Of a DNA stretch of 64,000 nucleotides, positions 27,505-35,545 are shown in pieces; position 1 is the stretch's first letter, and the number at the start of each line of letters is the position of its first letter. The notes beneath the pieces are model-generated. The model was not told where the DNA came from, did no database searches, and was given only the letters and a program-made list of their open reading frames with translations. Source of the DNA: SZAS-18 sp038322235 (lineage in GTDB: Bacteria > Verrucomicrobiota > Verrucomicrobiia > Chthoniobacterales > SZAS-18); contig JBBQFQ010000017.1 of assembly GCA_038322235.1 (NCBI GenBank), positions 22,493 through 86,492 on the forward strand, read 5' to 3'. Position numbers and translations under genes: made by a program.

Positions 27505-29382
27505 ATGGCCCAATCCAGCGAACCCAGCGAGACGCTCCGTTACGGACGCTACGAGATTCCCGTGGATCGAAACGGTGAGCCCGTGGAACTCGGCCGCGGC
27601 GGGATGGGCATTACTTACAAGGCGCTCGATACGAAGCTGGATCGCATCGTGGTGCTCAAGGTCGTCAGCGGCGCCCTGCATCACAATCAGCAGGCGCGGC
27701 AAAAATTCCTGCGCGAAGCCCGGCTCCTCGCGCGCTTGAGCCATCCAAACATCGCGGCCGTCCACGACATCGGCGAACAAAGCGGCACGGATTACTACGT
27801 GATGGAGTACATCGAGGGAGAGGACCTCGGCTCCCGCGTTCACGCCATGGGGCCCATCCCGGTCGGCCTCTCGGTCGAGATCGCGCGCCAAGCCGCGGCC
27901 GCGCTCGCTTCGGCCTGGAAGCAGGGACTCATCCATCGCGACATCAAGCCAGCCAACCTGATGCTCGCGAAGACCGATGGCTCGGTGAAGGTGAAGCTCA
28001 TCGATTTCGGACTCGCCAAGGTCGTCGGCGCCGGCGCCGTGGACATCACCCGGATCACGATGACGGGCGAGACGGCGGGCTACAGTCCCGCCTTCGCCAG
28101 TCCGGAGCAGATCGAAGGGATGGACGTGGATACCCGCTCGGACATCTACTCTCTCGGCGTCACGCTCTGGTATCTCCTCGCCGGCAAGCCGCCCTTCAGC
28201 GGCACCTCGCGCCGGCAGGTGGAAAATGCCCACATCAATCAGCCGCCGCCCGCGCACCTGCTGCACGGCACGGTCCCGAAGCCGGTCGTGGATCTGCTCC
28301 AGCGGATGCTAAAGAAGGATCCGCAGGATCGCCCGGAGAATCCGGAAATCCTTGAGCGCGAGCTCACGGTGCTGGCGACTTCGGATATCGTGAAGTCCGC
28401 GTACGACACGCTGGCCTTTGGCCCCACCATCGGCACGCGGCCGGCGCCGACCGCGACCACGCGGCCCCGCGCATTCAATCCGCTATTCGTCGCGGTTCCC
28501 GGTCTCGCGGTCCTCGGGCTGGCGCTGGCGATCTTTTTCCTCCGGTCGTCGCCCCCGAAACCCCCGATCCCGGTGGCCGGGCCGACCCCGGCGTCCGATC
28601 CCGTGGCGGCGGCCACGCCGGAGAGCGCCGCGCCCGCGACGCCTCCGCCCGCCGCCGTGAAGGCGACCTTCGAGAACGGTCTCGGCATGAAGTTTGTCCC
28701 GGTGCCCGGCACGAAGGTGCTCTTCAGCATGTACGAGACGCGGGTCGCGGATTATGAAGCCTTCGTGAAGGCGAATCCAACCTACGATGCCGGGCCCGGC
28801 TGGAGTGATCCCTACTTTCCGCAAACTCCGCAGCATCCGGTGGTCTTCGTGAGCTGGAACGACGCCGTAAAATTCTGCGAATGGCTCACGACGAAGGAGC
28901 GGGCCGACGGGCGCATCCTGCCCGCCCAGAGCTACCGCCTCCCGACCGATGACGAATGGAGCGCCGCCGTGGGTCTGCCGCGCGAACCCGGCGACTCGCC
29001 CGACGCGCGCGACGGCAAAAACAAGACGCATTACCCCTGGCACGGGGAAAAGTGGCCGCCGAGCTCAGCTGGGCGCGCGGGGAAATACGCGAAGAGCCTG
29101 AAGATCGCCGGTGATACCTCGGAGTTCACCCAGCCCGTGGGCGGCTTCGAGGCGAACGCGAACGGTCTCCACGACATGGGCGGAAACGCCTGGGAATGGG
29201 TCCAGGACTGGTACGAAAGCGCGAAGAGCGGCCGCCAGACGAACAAGACGCTCCGCGGCGCTTCGTGGCTCGACAGCCAGCCCGGCCAACTCTTGTCGTC
29301 GTCGCGACTTTTCGAGACGCCCGAGACGCGGCTGAACGCGTTCGGCTTCCGGGTGGTGCTCACGTCGCAGTACGCGCGATGA
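27505..29382 (+). CDS. Ser/Thr protein kinase fused to a formylglycine-generating-enzyme (SUMF1) domain
   Basis: This 625-residue protein carries an N-terminal kinase with the Gly loop LGRGGMGITYKA, the lysine in VVLKVV, HRDIKPAN at residues 144-151 and the DFG motif DFGLAK at 167. A Pro-rich membrane segment (FVAVPGLAVLGLALAIFFL, about 328-348) follows. The C-terminal FGE/sulfatase-modifying-factor domain begins at about residue 390: NGLGMKFVPVPGT, VVFVSWNDAVKFCEWL, YRLPTDDEWSAAVG, GLHDMGGNAWEWVQDW and LRGASW. In many such bacterial fusions the FGE fold is a sensory or binding module rather than a formylglycine synthase, and I see no conserved catalytic Cys pair in it. It is the last gene of the dapA set. 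Confidence 0.93.
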   Translation: MAQSSEPSETLRYGRYEIPVDRNGEPVELGRGGMGITYKALDTKLDRIVVLKVVSGALHHNQQARQKFLREARLLARLSHPNIAAVHDIGEQSGTDYYVMEYIEGEDLGSRVHAMGPIPVGLSVEIARQAAAALASAWKQGLIHRDIKPANLMLAKTDGSVKVKLIDFGLAKVVGAGAVDITRITMTGETAGYSPAFASPEQIEGMDVDTRSDIYSLGVTLWYLLAGKPPFSGTSRRQVENAHINQPPPAHLLHGTVPKPVVDLLQRMLKKDPQDRPENPEILERELTVLATSDIVKSAYDTLAFGPTIGTRPAPTATTRPRAFNPLFVAVPGLAVLGLALAIFFLRSSPPKPPIPVAGPTPASDPVAAATPESAAPATPPPAAVKATFENGLGMKFVPVPGTKVLFSMYETRVADYEAFVKANPTYDAGPGWSDPYFPQTPQHPVVFVSWNDAVKFCEWLTTKERADGRILPAQSYRLPTDDEWSAAVGLPREPGDSPDARDGKNKTHYPWHGEKWPPSSAGRAGKYAKSLKIAGDTSEFTQPVGGFEANANGLHDMGGNAWEWVQDWYESAKSGRQTNKTLRGASWLDSQPGQLLSSSRLFETPETRLNAFGFRVVLTSQYAR

Positions 29383-29427
29383 GGGAGAAACGGCGCTGGC
29401 CGGACGGGTTTCCCGGGCCCCGCGGAC

Positions 29428-31038
29428 CTACCCTTCGTGCGCCAGACACGCGCCGATGAACCCACGGAAAAGCGGATGGGGGGAGTTTGGCTTGCTCTGG
29501 AACTCGGGGTGGAACTGACAGGCGACGAACCACGGATGGTGTTTCTCTTCGATCGTCTCGACGAGCGTGCCGTCCGGTGAAGTGCCGCTGATGGTGAAGC
29601 CTTTCTCCGCCATCACGTCGCGGTACTTCATGTTGAACTCGTAGCGATGCCGGTGGCGCTCGAGGATCTCTGTGCGGCCGTAGACCGCGGCCGTGAGCGA
29701 GTCTGGCTTCAGGACAGCGGCGCTGAGCCCCAGACGCATGGACGCGCCTTTCTTCTTCACGCTTTTCTGGCCCTCGAGCAGACAGATGACCGGATGCGGG
29801 GTCTTCGGATCGAACTCGGTGCTGTTCGCGTTTTCAAAGCCGCAGACGTTCCGCGCGAAATCGATCGTCGCGATCTGCATGCCGAGACAGAGGCCGAGGT
29901 AGGGGATCTGGTTCTCCCGCGCGTAGCGGGCCGCCACGACCTTCCCCTCGATGCCGCGCTCGCCAAATCCGCCCGGCACAAGGATCCCGGTCACGTCCCC
30001 GAGCAGGCGCTGCGCGGCGGTCGGATCCGCCTCGAGAACTTCCGCGTCCACCTTCACGATGTTCGCCCGGCAGTCATGGCTCGCGGCGGCGTGCGTGAGA
30101 GATTCGTAAACGGATTTATACGCGTCCTGGAGATCCGTGTATTTCCCGACAAACCCGATCTTCACAGCCTTCCGCGGTGCGATCACGCGCTTTACGTATT
30201 TCTCCCACTCGCTCATCTCGGCGGCGGGCGCGTCGATGCGCAGGATCTCGCAGACGACATCGTCGAGCTTCTCGTTCCGCAGGAGAATCGGCGCCTCGTA
30301 GATGGTGTGCTCCACGTCGCGCATCTCGATCACCGCCTTGAGCGGCACGTTGCAGTACGTGGACAGCTTCGCGCGGATGTCGTCATCGAGCGCGTGCTCG
30401 GTCCGGCAGATGAGCACCTGCGGCTGGAGCCCGATCTCGCGCAGCTTGGCGACGCTTTGCTGGCTGGGCTTCGTCTTCAATTCCCCCGCGGCCTTGATGT
30501 AGGGGAGGAGCGTGACGTGCATCACCATGGCGTTGCTCGGTCCCCGCTCGAGGATGAACTGCCGGATCGCTTCCAGAAACGGCAGGCCCTCGATGTCGCC
30601 CGTGGTCCCGCCAATCTCCGTGATCAACACATGCGCGTCCGACTGCTCGCTCTCGACGAGGCGGATGCGATCCTTGATCTCATTCGTCACGTGCGGGACC
30701 ACCTGGACGGTCTTGCCGAGATAATCGCCGGCGCGCTCCTTCTCGATCACGCGGAGATAGACCTGACCGCTCGTGAGATTGTTATGGCGCGTCAAGACGC
30801 CGCTGGTGAAGCGTTCGTAATGCCCGAGATCCAGGTCGGTCTCGGTGCCGTCATTGAGCACGTACACCTCGCCGTGTTGAAAGGGGCTCATCGTTCCGGG
30901 ATCGACGTTCAGATATGGGTCGAACTTCTGCATCACGACCTTCAGGCCGCGATTTTCCAGAATACGTCCGAGCGCGGCGGCCGCGAGGCCTTTGCCGAGA
31001 CTGCTGACGACGCCGCCGGTGACGAAAATGTGCTTCAT
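29428..31038 (-). CDS. pyrG: CTP synthase
   Basis: This 536-residue enzyme amidates UTP to CTP with glutamine. The N-terminal synthase half starts FVTGGVVSSLGKG; the glutaminase half has the nucleophile in YLGLCLGMQ, the oxyanion segment PGGFGERG and the terminal catalytic His/Glu in ACQFHPEFQSKP. Length is normal. Its start overlaps the kdsB stop by 4 bp (ATGA), so the two are translationally coupled; CTP made here is the direct co-substrate of KdsB. It is the last gene of the lgt-gmhB-kdsB-pyrG set. Confidence 0.97.
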   Translation of the reverse strand: MKHIFVTGGVVSSLGKGLAAAALGRILENRGLKVVMQKFDPYLNVDPGTMSPFQHGEVYVLNDGTETDLDLGHYERFTSGVLTRHNNLTSGQVYLRVIEKERAGDYLGKTVQVVPHVTNEIKDRIRLVESEQSDAHVLITEIGGTTGDIEGLPFLEAIRQFILERGPSNAMVMHVTLLPYIKAAGELKTKPSQQSVAKLREIGLQPQVLICRTEHALDDDIRAKLSTYCNVPLKAVIEMRDVEHTIYEAPILLRNEKLDDVVCEILRIDAPAAEMSEWEKYVKRVIAPRKAVKIGFVGKYTDLQDAYKSVYESLTHAAASHDCRANIVKVDAEVLEADPTAAQRLLGDVTGILVPGGFGERGIEGKVVAARYARENQIPYLGLCLGMQIATIDFARNVCGFENANSTEFDPKTPHPVICLLEGQKSVKKKGASMRLGLSAAVLKPDSLTAAVYGRTEILERHRHRYEFNMKYRDVMAEKGFTISGTSPDGTLVETIEEKHHPWFVACQFHPEFQSKPNSPHPLFRGFIGACLAHEG

Positions 31039-31826
31039 GAGATCAGGGAAGAAAGGAGTGGAAAACGGAAAAGGGCCTGGGCTAGCGCCTCCTCGGCGCG
31101 AGGGACGTCGTCGGGGGAGTCGACGCCCAGGGATTCGTGATCGGTCACGATGACGCGAATGCGAGCGCCATTTTCAAGCGCCCGGAGTTGCTCGAGCCGT
31201 TCGAAGCGCTCGAGGTCGCCTTGCGGCCAGCGGACGAAGCGCTCGAGAAAGCCGCGCGTGTAGGCGTAAATCCCCTGGTGCCGGAGTGGCAGCGGCGCGT
31301 GGGCCCCCGCGTAGCCGCGGAAGGGAATCGGGCTGCGCGAGAAATAGAGGGCGTCTCCGTTCGCCGCGCGCACGACTTTCACGCAGTTCGGATTGTCCAC
31401 ATCCGCCGGATCCCGCACCAGAGTGGCGCACGTGGCCATGTCGAGATGCGGATCTGCCGCCAGCACCGCCGCGAGCTCGTTGATCAGCGTCGGCGGAATC
31501 GTGGGCTCGTCGCCCTGAATGTTGAGAAAATGCGTCGCCTCCGGGTGCCGCTCCGCGACCTCGGCGAGCCGGTCGGTTCCGGTGGCATGCGCGGTGGACG
31601 TCATCTCCACCTCCGCCCCGAAGCCGCGCGCGACGGCCGAGATCCGGGAATCATCCGTGGCGATGATCACGCGAGCCAGTCCGTTCGCGTCCTGGCAGCG
31701 CTCCCAGACGTGCTGGACGAGCGGCTTTCCGGCGATCAGATGCAGCGGCTTCCCCGGAAAGCGGGTGGAGCCCCAGCGAGCCGGGATAATGCCGTAGGTG
31801 TAAGCCACGGGGATCAACTCAACCAC
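31035..31826 (-). CDS. kdsB: 3-deoxy-manno-octulosonate cytidylyltransferase
   Basis: This 263-residue enzyme activates Kdo with CTP to CMP-Kdo for lipopolysaccharide inner core. The nucleotide-binding GIIPARWGSTRFPGKPL, the IIATDD, NIQGDEPTIPP and YFSRSPIPF motifs are all present. GTG 31826 is chosen because the N-terminus then has the family length and overlaps the gmhB stop by 8 bp; a longer upstream start adds an unrelated Arg-rich tail. Its last four bases overlap the pyrG start. The gene implies a Gram-negative envelope with Kdo. Confidence 0.95.
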   Translation of the reverse strand: MVELIPVAYTYGIIPARWGSTRFPGKPLHLIAGKPLVQHVWERCQDANGLARVIIATDDSRISAVARGFGAEVEMTSTAHATGTDRLAEVAERHPEATHFLNIQGDEPTIPPTLINELAAVLAADPHLDMATCATLVRDPADVDNPNCVKVVRAANGDALYFSRSPIPFRGYAGAHAPLPLRHQGIYAYTRGFLERFVRWPQGDLERFERLEQLRALENGARIRVIVTDHESLGVDSPDDVPRAEEALAQALFRFPLLSSLIS

Positions 31827-32367
31827 ACTTGTGCGCCCGCCGCAAAATCCACGCCGCCGCGGCGGCAAAATCGGGCGCGACGAAGTCCGCCCCGGCCAGC
31901 GGCGCCTCCGCTTTGCCGAGACCCGTGCAAACCAGCAAGGACGCCGCGCAACCCGCGGCGCGGCCGGCTTCGATATCGCCCTTCCGGTCCCCGATCATGA
32001 ACGAACGCGGCAGATCGAGCGAGTGCTCCCGAGCCGCCTGCAGCAACATCCCGGGCGCCGGCTTCCGGCACGGAGCCGCCGCTTCCGGATGCCACGGACT
32101 GAAATAGGCCGCGTCGATCAAGCCAGCCCCGAGCAGCTGGTCGGTCCGGCCCGCGACCGCGTGGTAATCCGCCTCCGTGTAGTAGCCCCGGCCGATCCCG
32201 CTCTGGTTTGTCACGATAATCAAGACGAAGCCCGCGGCCTTCAAGTCCCGGAGTCCCTCCTGCACCCCCGGGAGAATCTCGACGCCCGCCGGATCCGCGA
32301 GATAGCCCGCATCCGCGATGAGCGTGCCGTCACGGTCGAGGAAGATGGCGGGGTAGGGAGCGGGCAT
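31819..32367 (-). CDS. gmhB: D-glycero-beta-D-manno-heptose 1,7-bisphosphate 7-phosphatase (GmhB-like HAD)
   Basis: This 182-residue HAD phosphatase (from ATG 32367; longer starts to 32439 are open) shows motif I FLDRDGTL, with DAGYL as in GmhB and the HisB phosphatase family, the IIVTNQSGIGRG motif, and the late FMIGDRKGDIEAG. GmhB normally binds zinc through Cys/His residues in a CxH...CxC loop; here the loop reads PWHPEAAAPCRKPAPG, retaining one His and one Cys, so zinc binding is uncertain. Context with kdsB supports a lipopolysaccharide-heptose role. HisB-type histidinol phosphatase is the alternative. Confidence 0.85.
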   Translation of the reverse strand: MPAPYPAIFLDRDGTLIADAGYLADPAGVEILPGVQEGLRDLKAAGFVLIIVTNQSGIGRGYYTEADYHAVAGRTDQLLGAGLIDAAYFSPWHPEAAAPCRKPAPGMLLQAAREHSLDLPRSFMIGDRKGDIEAGRAAGCAASLLVCTGLGKAEAPLAGADFVAPDFAAAAAWILRRAHKCG

Positions 32368-32502
32368 GGGGCTGTCGGAAGTAATCAGAACCGGGCGCTG
32401 CGAGATCGCCAGACAAGCTTTGCCGCTATCGTCAGCCATCTGGCAACCCGGAGGTCAGAAATTCAGGGGCGCGTCTCCGCGCCGATCTCAAAATTTCAAA
32501 TC

Positions 32503-33450
32503 TCAGATCGCCTTCGCCGGGCGAAGACAAGGAGCGTAGTGCCGCGTGGAGAAACCCCACCAGACAAAGGCGCCACCGATCAGGAACATGAAAAGGGAGA
32601 GAAACTGACCCTTCGTGAAGATGCCCACCATGGCAGAATCGGGCTCCCGGAAATACTCGCAGCCGATCCGGAAAATCGCGTAAATAATGAAGAAGGCACC
32701 TGTGAGCACGCCATTCGGCAGGCGGAAGCGGGTGCGGAGAATCCAGAGGATCGAGAGGAGGACGACCCCTTCGAAGAACGCCTCGTAGAGTTGCGAGGGG
32801 TGTCGCAACTGCAGCACGTCGGCGATGCTGGCGCGGACTTGGTCGCTTTGGTACGCCGCGTCCACGAGATCGAAGCGCTGCGCGGCCGACGGATAGCGCT
32901 CCAGCGCCGCGGGCGAGCAATTTGCCGCATCGGCGAGCTCCCGCGGAAACTTCATCGCCCACGCGACATCCGTCACGCGCCCATAGAGCTCGCCGTTGAT
33001 GAAATTTGCCATCCGGACGAGCAGCAGTCCGACGGGCGACACGACGACCAGATTGTCGCCCAGATTCGTCCAGGAAATCTTCTGCCAGCGCGCATAGAAC
33101 CACGTGAAGAAGATGATTCCGATGATGCCGCCGTGGCTGGACATGCCGCCGCGGTTCAGGTAAAAAATCTGGATCGGATCGCGGAGATAATCCTCGAGTC
33201 CGTAGAAGAGCACGTGTCCGAGCCGGCCGCCAACGATCACGCCAAAGAGCGCCGTCATCGTGATGAAGTCCCCGACCTTGGCGGCGGGCAGTTCGCTGTA
33301 GCCCTGTTTCGCGAGGCGGACGTAGAGCCAGTAGCCGATCAGGAACGACAGCACGTAGCACAGACCGTACCAGCGGATGCCAAAGGACTCGGTGAAACGG
33401 ATCACGAAGGGATTCAGCGCGTGGACGTAGGTCGCGAGCAGGTGGGGCAT
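32503..33450 (-). CDS. lgt: prolipoprotein diacylglyceryl transferase
   Basis: This 315-residue integral membrane enzyme transfers diacylglycerol from phosphatidylglycerol to the lipobox cysteine of prolipoproteins. Family signatures are clear: VGGRLGHVLFYG, the Lgt signature GGMSSHGGIIG, RMANFINGELYGR and HPSQLYEAFFEG, spread over about seven membrane helices. Compared with E. coli Lgt it has an insert between GELYGR and HPSQLYE (about residues 175-215, KFPRELADAANC onward), which is common in this phylum. It is 135 bp upstream of gmhB on the same strand and divergent from the epimerase gene. Confidence 0.95.
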   Translation of the reverse strand: MPHLLATYVHALNPFVIRFTESFGIRWYGLCYVLSFLIGYWLYVRLAKQGYSELPAAKVGDFITMTALFGVIVGGRLGHVLFYGLEDYLRDPIQIFYLNRGGMSSHGGIIGIIFFTWFYARWQKISWTNLGDNLVVVSPVGLLLVRMANFINGELYGRVTDVAWAMKFPRELADAANCSPAALERYPSAAQRFDLVDAAYQSDQVRASIADVLQLRHPSQLYEAFFEGVVLLSILWILRTRFRLPNGVLTGAFFIIYAIFRIGCEYFREPDSAMVGIFTKGQFLSLFMFLIGGAFVWWGFSTRHYAPCLRPAKAI

Positions 33451-33544
33451 GGAGCGGCGAGATTAGCGCAGCCCCGGCCCCGTGTCGCCTCGCCGACGAC
33501 GACAATTGGTTGACCGGCCGGGGGCCGGACGTGAACGCTCCCGG

Positions 33545-34630
33545 ATGAAAATCCTCCTCACCGGCGCCTGCGGTTTTGCGGGGTTCGAGATCGCCCGCTG
33601 GCTGCGCGAGGCACGCCCCGCGTGGGAGGTCACCGGACTCGACAATCTCTCGCGCGCCGGGAGCGAACGGAATCGGGGGGCGCTTCGCGCGCTCGGCGTT
33701 TCGGTCGTCCACGGCGACGTGCGCCTCGCCTCGGACGTCGACGCGCTCGGCCCGGTCGATGCCGTGATCGATGCGTCCGCGAACCCGAGCGTGCTCGCCG
33801 GCATCGATGGCCAGTCCAGCAGCCGGCAGGTGGTGGAGCACAACCTCTTCGGGACGGTGAATCTGCTCGAGCACTGCCGCCGGCACGGAGCGCAGTTCCT
33901 CCTCGTGAGCACGAGCCGGGTGTATTCGATCGCCGCTCTCTCGTCGCTCGCGGTCGAGGAGATCGGCGAGCCGCCCGCCTTCGCCCTCGCCCCCGGCGCG
34001 AGCCGGCCGACTGGCGTCTCTGGTCTCGGGCTCGACGAGAGCTTTTCCACCGCCGCGCCGATCTCGCTCTATGGCGCCACCAAGCTGGCCAGCGAGGCGC
34101 TCGCGCTCGAGTACGCCCACAGCTTCGGCGTGCGCGCCTGGATCAACCGCTGTGGCGTGCTGGCGGGCGCCGGCCAGTTCGGCCGGCCCGATCAGGGCAT
34201 CGTGGCCTTCTGGATCAATGCCGCGCTGCGCCGCCGTCCCCTTCGCTTCATTGGCTTCGGCGGGACTGGCGCCCAGGTGCGCGATGCCTTCCACCCCCGC
34301 GATCTCGCGCCGTTGCTCGTCGCTCAAATCGAGTGCCGCGACGCCGCCGGGATCCCCGCAGTCATCAATCTTGGCGGCGGCGCCGCGAACGCGTTCTCGC
34401 TCGGCCAACTCAACGCCTGGTGCGCCGAGCGCTTCGGCTTCGCCCCGGTCGTGACCCGGGACCACGTCCCGCGGGCTCTCGATGTGCCGTGGGTGGTGAT
34501 GAATGCGAGCCTCGCGCGATCAACGTGGCGCTGGCAGGTCACGACGAAACTGCCGGCGATCTTCGAAGAGGTCGCCCGCCACGCCGAGGCGCATCCGGAG
34601 TGGCTGGAGATCTCCGGCGTTCCCGGTTGA
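33545..34630 (+). CDS. NAD-dependent sugar epimerase/dehydratase (CDP-paratose/tyvelose epimerase-like)
   Basis: This 361-residue extended SDR has the NAD motif TGACGFAGFEIA at the N-terminus, the GLDNLSRAGSERNRG acidic/nucleotide loop reminiscent of CDP-paratose 2-epimerases, the Ser in LLVSTSRVYS and the catalytic YGATK. C-terminal landmarks include INRCGVLAGAGQFGRPDQGI and RDAFHPRDLAPLL. It probably epimerises a nucleotide sugar for surface polysaccharide, but no other pathway genes are nearby, so the substrate is a guess. It is divergent from lgt with a 94-bp gap. Confidence 0.88.
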   Translation: MKILLTGACGFAGFEIARWLREARPAWEVTGLDNLSRAGSERNRGALRALGVSVVHGDVRLASDVDALGPVDAVIDASANPSVLAGIDGQSSSRQVVEHNLFGTVNLLEHCRRHGAQFLLVSTSRVYSIAALSSLAVEEIGEPPAFALAPGASRPTGVSGLGLDESFSTAAPISLYGATKLASEALALEYAHSFGVRAWINRCGVLAGAGQFGRPDQGIVAFWINAALRRRPLRFIGFGGTGAQVRDAFHPRDLAPLLVAQIECRDAAGIPAVINLGGGAANAFSLGQLNAWCAERFGFAPVVTRDHVPRALDVPWVVMNASLARSTWRWQVTTKLPAIFEEVARHAEAHPEWLEISGVPG

Positions 34631-34657
34631 AGGCTACATCGGCCCCCGGGAAGCGAC

Positions 34658-34978
34658 TCAACCCTTGGGCCCGAAGGTGAGCATGACCATCACCATCACG
34701 GCGATCAGACCGAGCAGCGCAAGCGGTGCGACCAACCCGCAAGCGCGGGCGGTCCCGGAAAGCGTGCGCCAGTGGCGGATGAGCAGCGTGATGGCCCAGG
34801 GGATGCAGACGAACCCGGCCGCGATCCCGAGACCGGAGAAGACGCCGCCGAGCGTCGTCGCGGTCTGCCGCGGGAGAAACGGCAGGTAGCTCAGCAGCAC
34901 GCCGAGCAGGAAGAGCCCGACCGGCGCCGTGCCGAGGAAGCAGACGCGCCTGTTTATCGCCGGATCGATGGGTTCCAT
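34658..34978 (-). CDS. hypothetical membrane protein
   Basis: This 106-residue protein has three membrane segments (TAPVGLFLLGVLLSYLPFL, the stretch around FSGLGIAAGFVCIPWAITL, and ACGLVAPLALLGLIAVMVMV). No family recognised. The converging epimerase stop is 27 bp away, and the zinc-ribbon membrane protein gene starts divergently 137 bp from it. Confidence 0.6.
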   Translation of the reverse strand: MEPIDPAINRRVCFLGTAPVGLFLLGVLLSYLPFLPRQTATTLGGVFSGLGIAAGFVCIPWAITLLIRHWRTLSGTARACGLVAPLALLGLIAVMVMVMLTFGPKG

Positions 34979-35115
34979 CTCCCGGGTCTATGCCGCCAGC
35001 GGGCGGGCGGGAAGGAAAATGCGCGCGAGTGCGTGAGTGTGTGATTCGGCCGAGAGCATTGACTTGGCTGGCCCGATGGAGTTGGAGTCTGGTCGAAAAG
35101 CGAACCCGCCGCCGG

Positions 35116-35406
35116 ATGAACTCCCAAGATCCAACCCCTCCTCAGCTGCCGAACGACCCGGATCGCGAGCGGAAGCGCGCCATCTTCTCCGCCGGGTTGA
35201 TCGCGGTCCTCAGCGGAACGATCGTTCCCCTCGGCCTGCACCTCCTTTTTGGCCTTCCCGTCGTCGGTGGACTCCTCCCGGCCGTCGCGATTTACCTGCT
35301 TCTCCAGAGGGTCTTCAATTTCGATCCGAAATGCCCGGGCTGCGGCATCGCCGCAGCGAAATCGGCAACGCGATGTCGGAGCTGCGGAGCGCCGCTCGGC
35401 GAGTAG
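35116..35406 (+). CDS. small membrane protein with C-terminal zinc ribbon
   Basis: This 96-residue protein starts at ATG 35116. It has two membrane segments (FSAGLIAVLSGTIVPLGLHL and LPVVGGLLPAVAIYLLL) and a C-terminal CxxC...CxxC zinc ribbon (KCPGCGIAAA to RCRSCGAPL). Such small zinc-ribbon membrane proteins are usually of unknown role. It ends just before the tRNA gene on the opposite strand. Confidence 0.65.
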   Translation: MNSQDPTPPQLPNDPDRERKRAIFSAGLIAVLSGTIVPLGLHLLFGLPVVGGLLPAVAIYLLLQRVFNFDPKCPGCGIAAAKSATRCRSCGAPLGE

Positions 35407-35414
35407 GAGGACAA

Positions 35415-35486
35415 TGCGCGGTGCAGGGTTCGAACCTGCGACTTCCTGCGTGTGAAGCAGGCGCTCTACCACTGAGCTAACCGCGC
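35415..35486 (-). tRNA. tRNA-Val (anticodon CAC)
   Basis: The reverse strand gives a complete cloverleaf: acceptor GCGCGGT pairing with ACCGCGC, a D-arm (AGCTCAGTGGTAGAGC), an anticodon stem CCTGC/GCAGG with loop TTCACAC (anticodon CAC, Val codon GUG), and a T-arm with GGTTCGAACC. The discriminator is A and CCA is not encoded. Length is 72 nt. Confidence 0.95.
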
Positions 35487-35495
35487 GCTCGGGAA

Positions 35496-35523
35496 GACGT
35501 ATTGAATTCCGGCGCCTTGTCCA
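35496..35523 (-). promoter_or_regulatory. candidate promoter of tRNA-Val
   Basis: On the reverse strand a TGGACA hexamer (35523-35518) and a TACGTC hexamer (35501-35496) are 16 nt apart, with the second 9 nt before the tRNA. The match to sigma-70 boxes is moderate. Confidence 0.35.
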
Positions 35524-35545
35524 GCGGGGAGTCGCAGACGGGCCG

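Noticed and set aside
29647..31140. A 497-codon forward frame opposite pyrG
   Set aside because: CTP synthase on the reverse strand is unambiguous; the forward frame is its shadow.
32432..34465. A 677-codon reverse reading frame spanning lgt and the epimerase gene
   Set aside because: It crosses two well-supported genes in other frames and has the low-complexity composition of a shadow frame.
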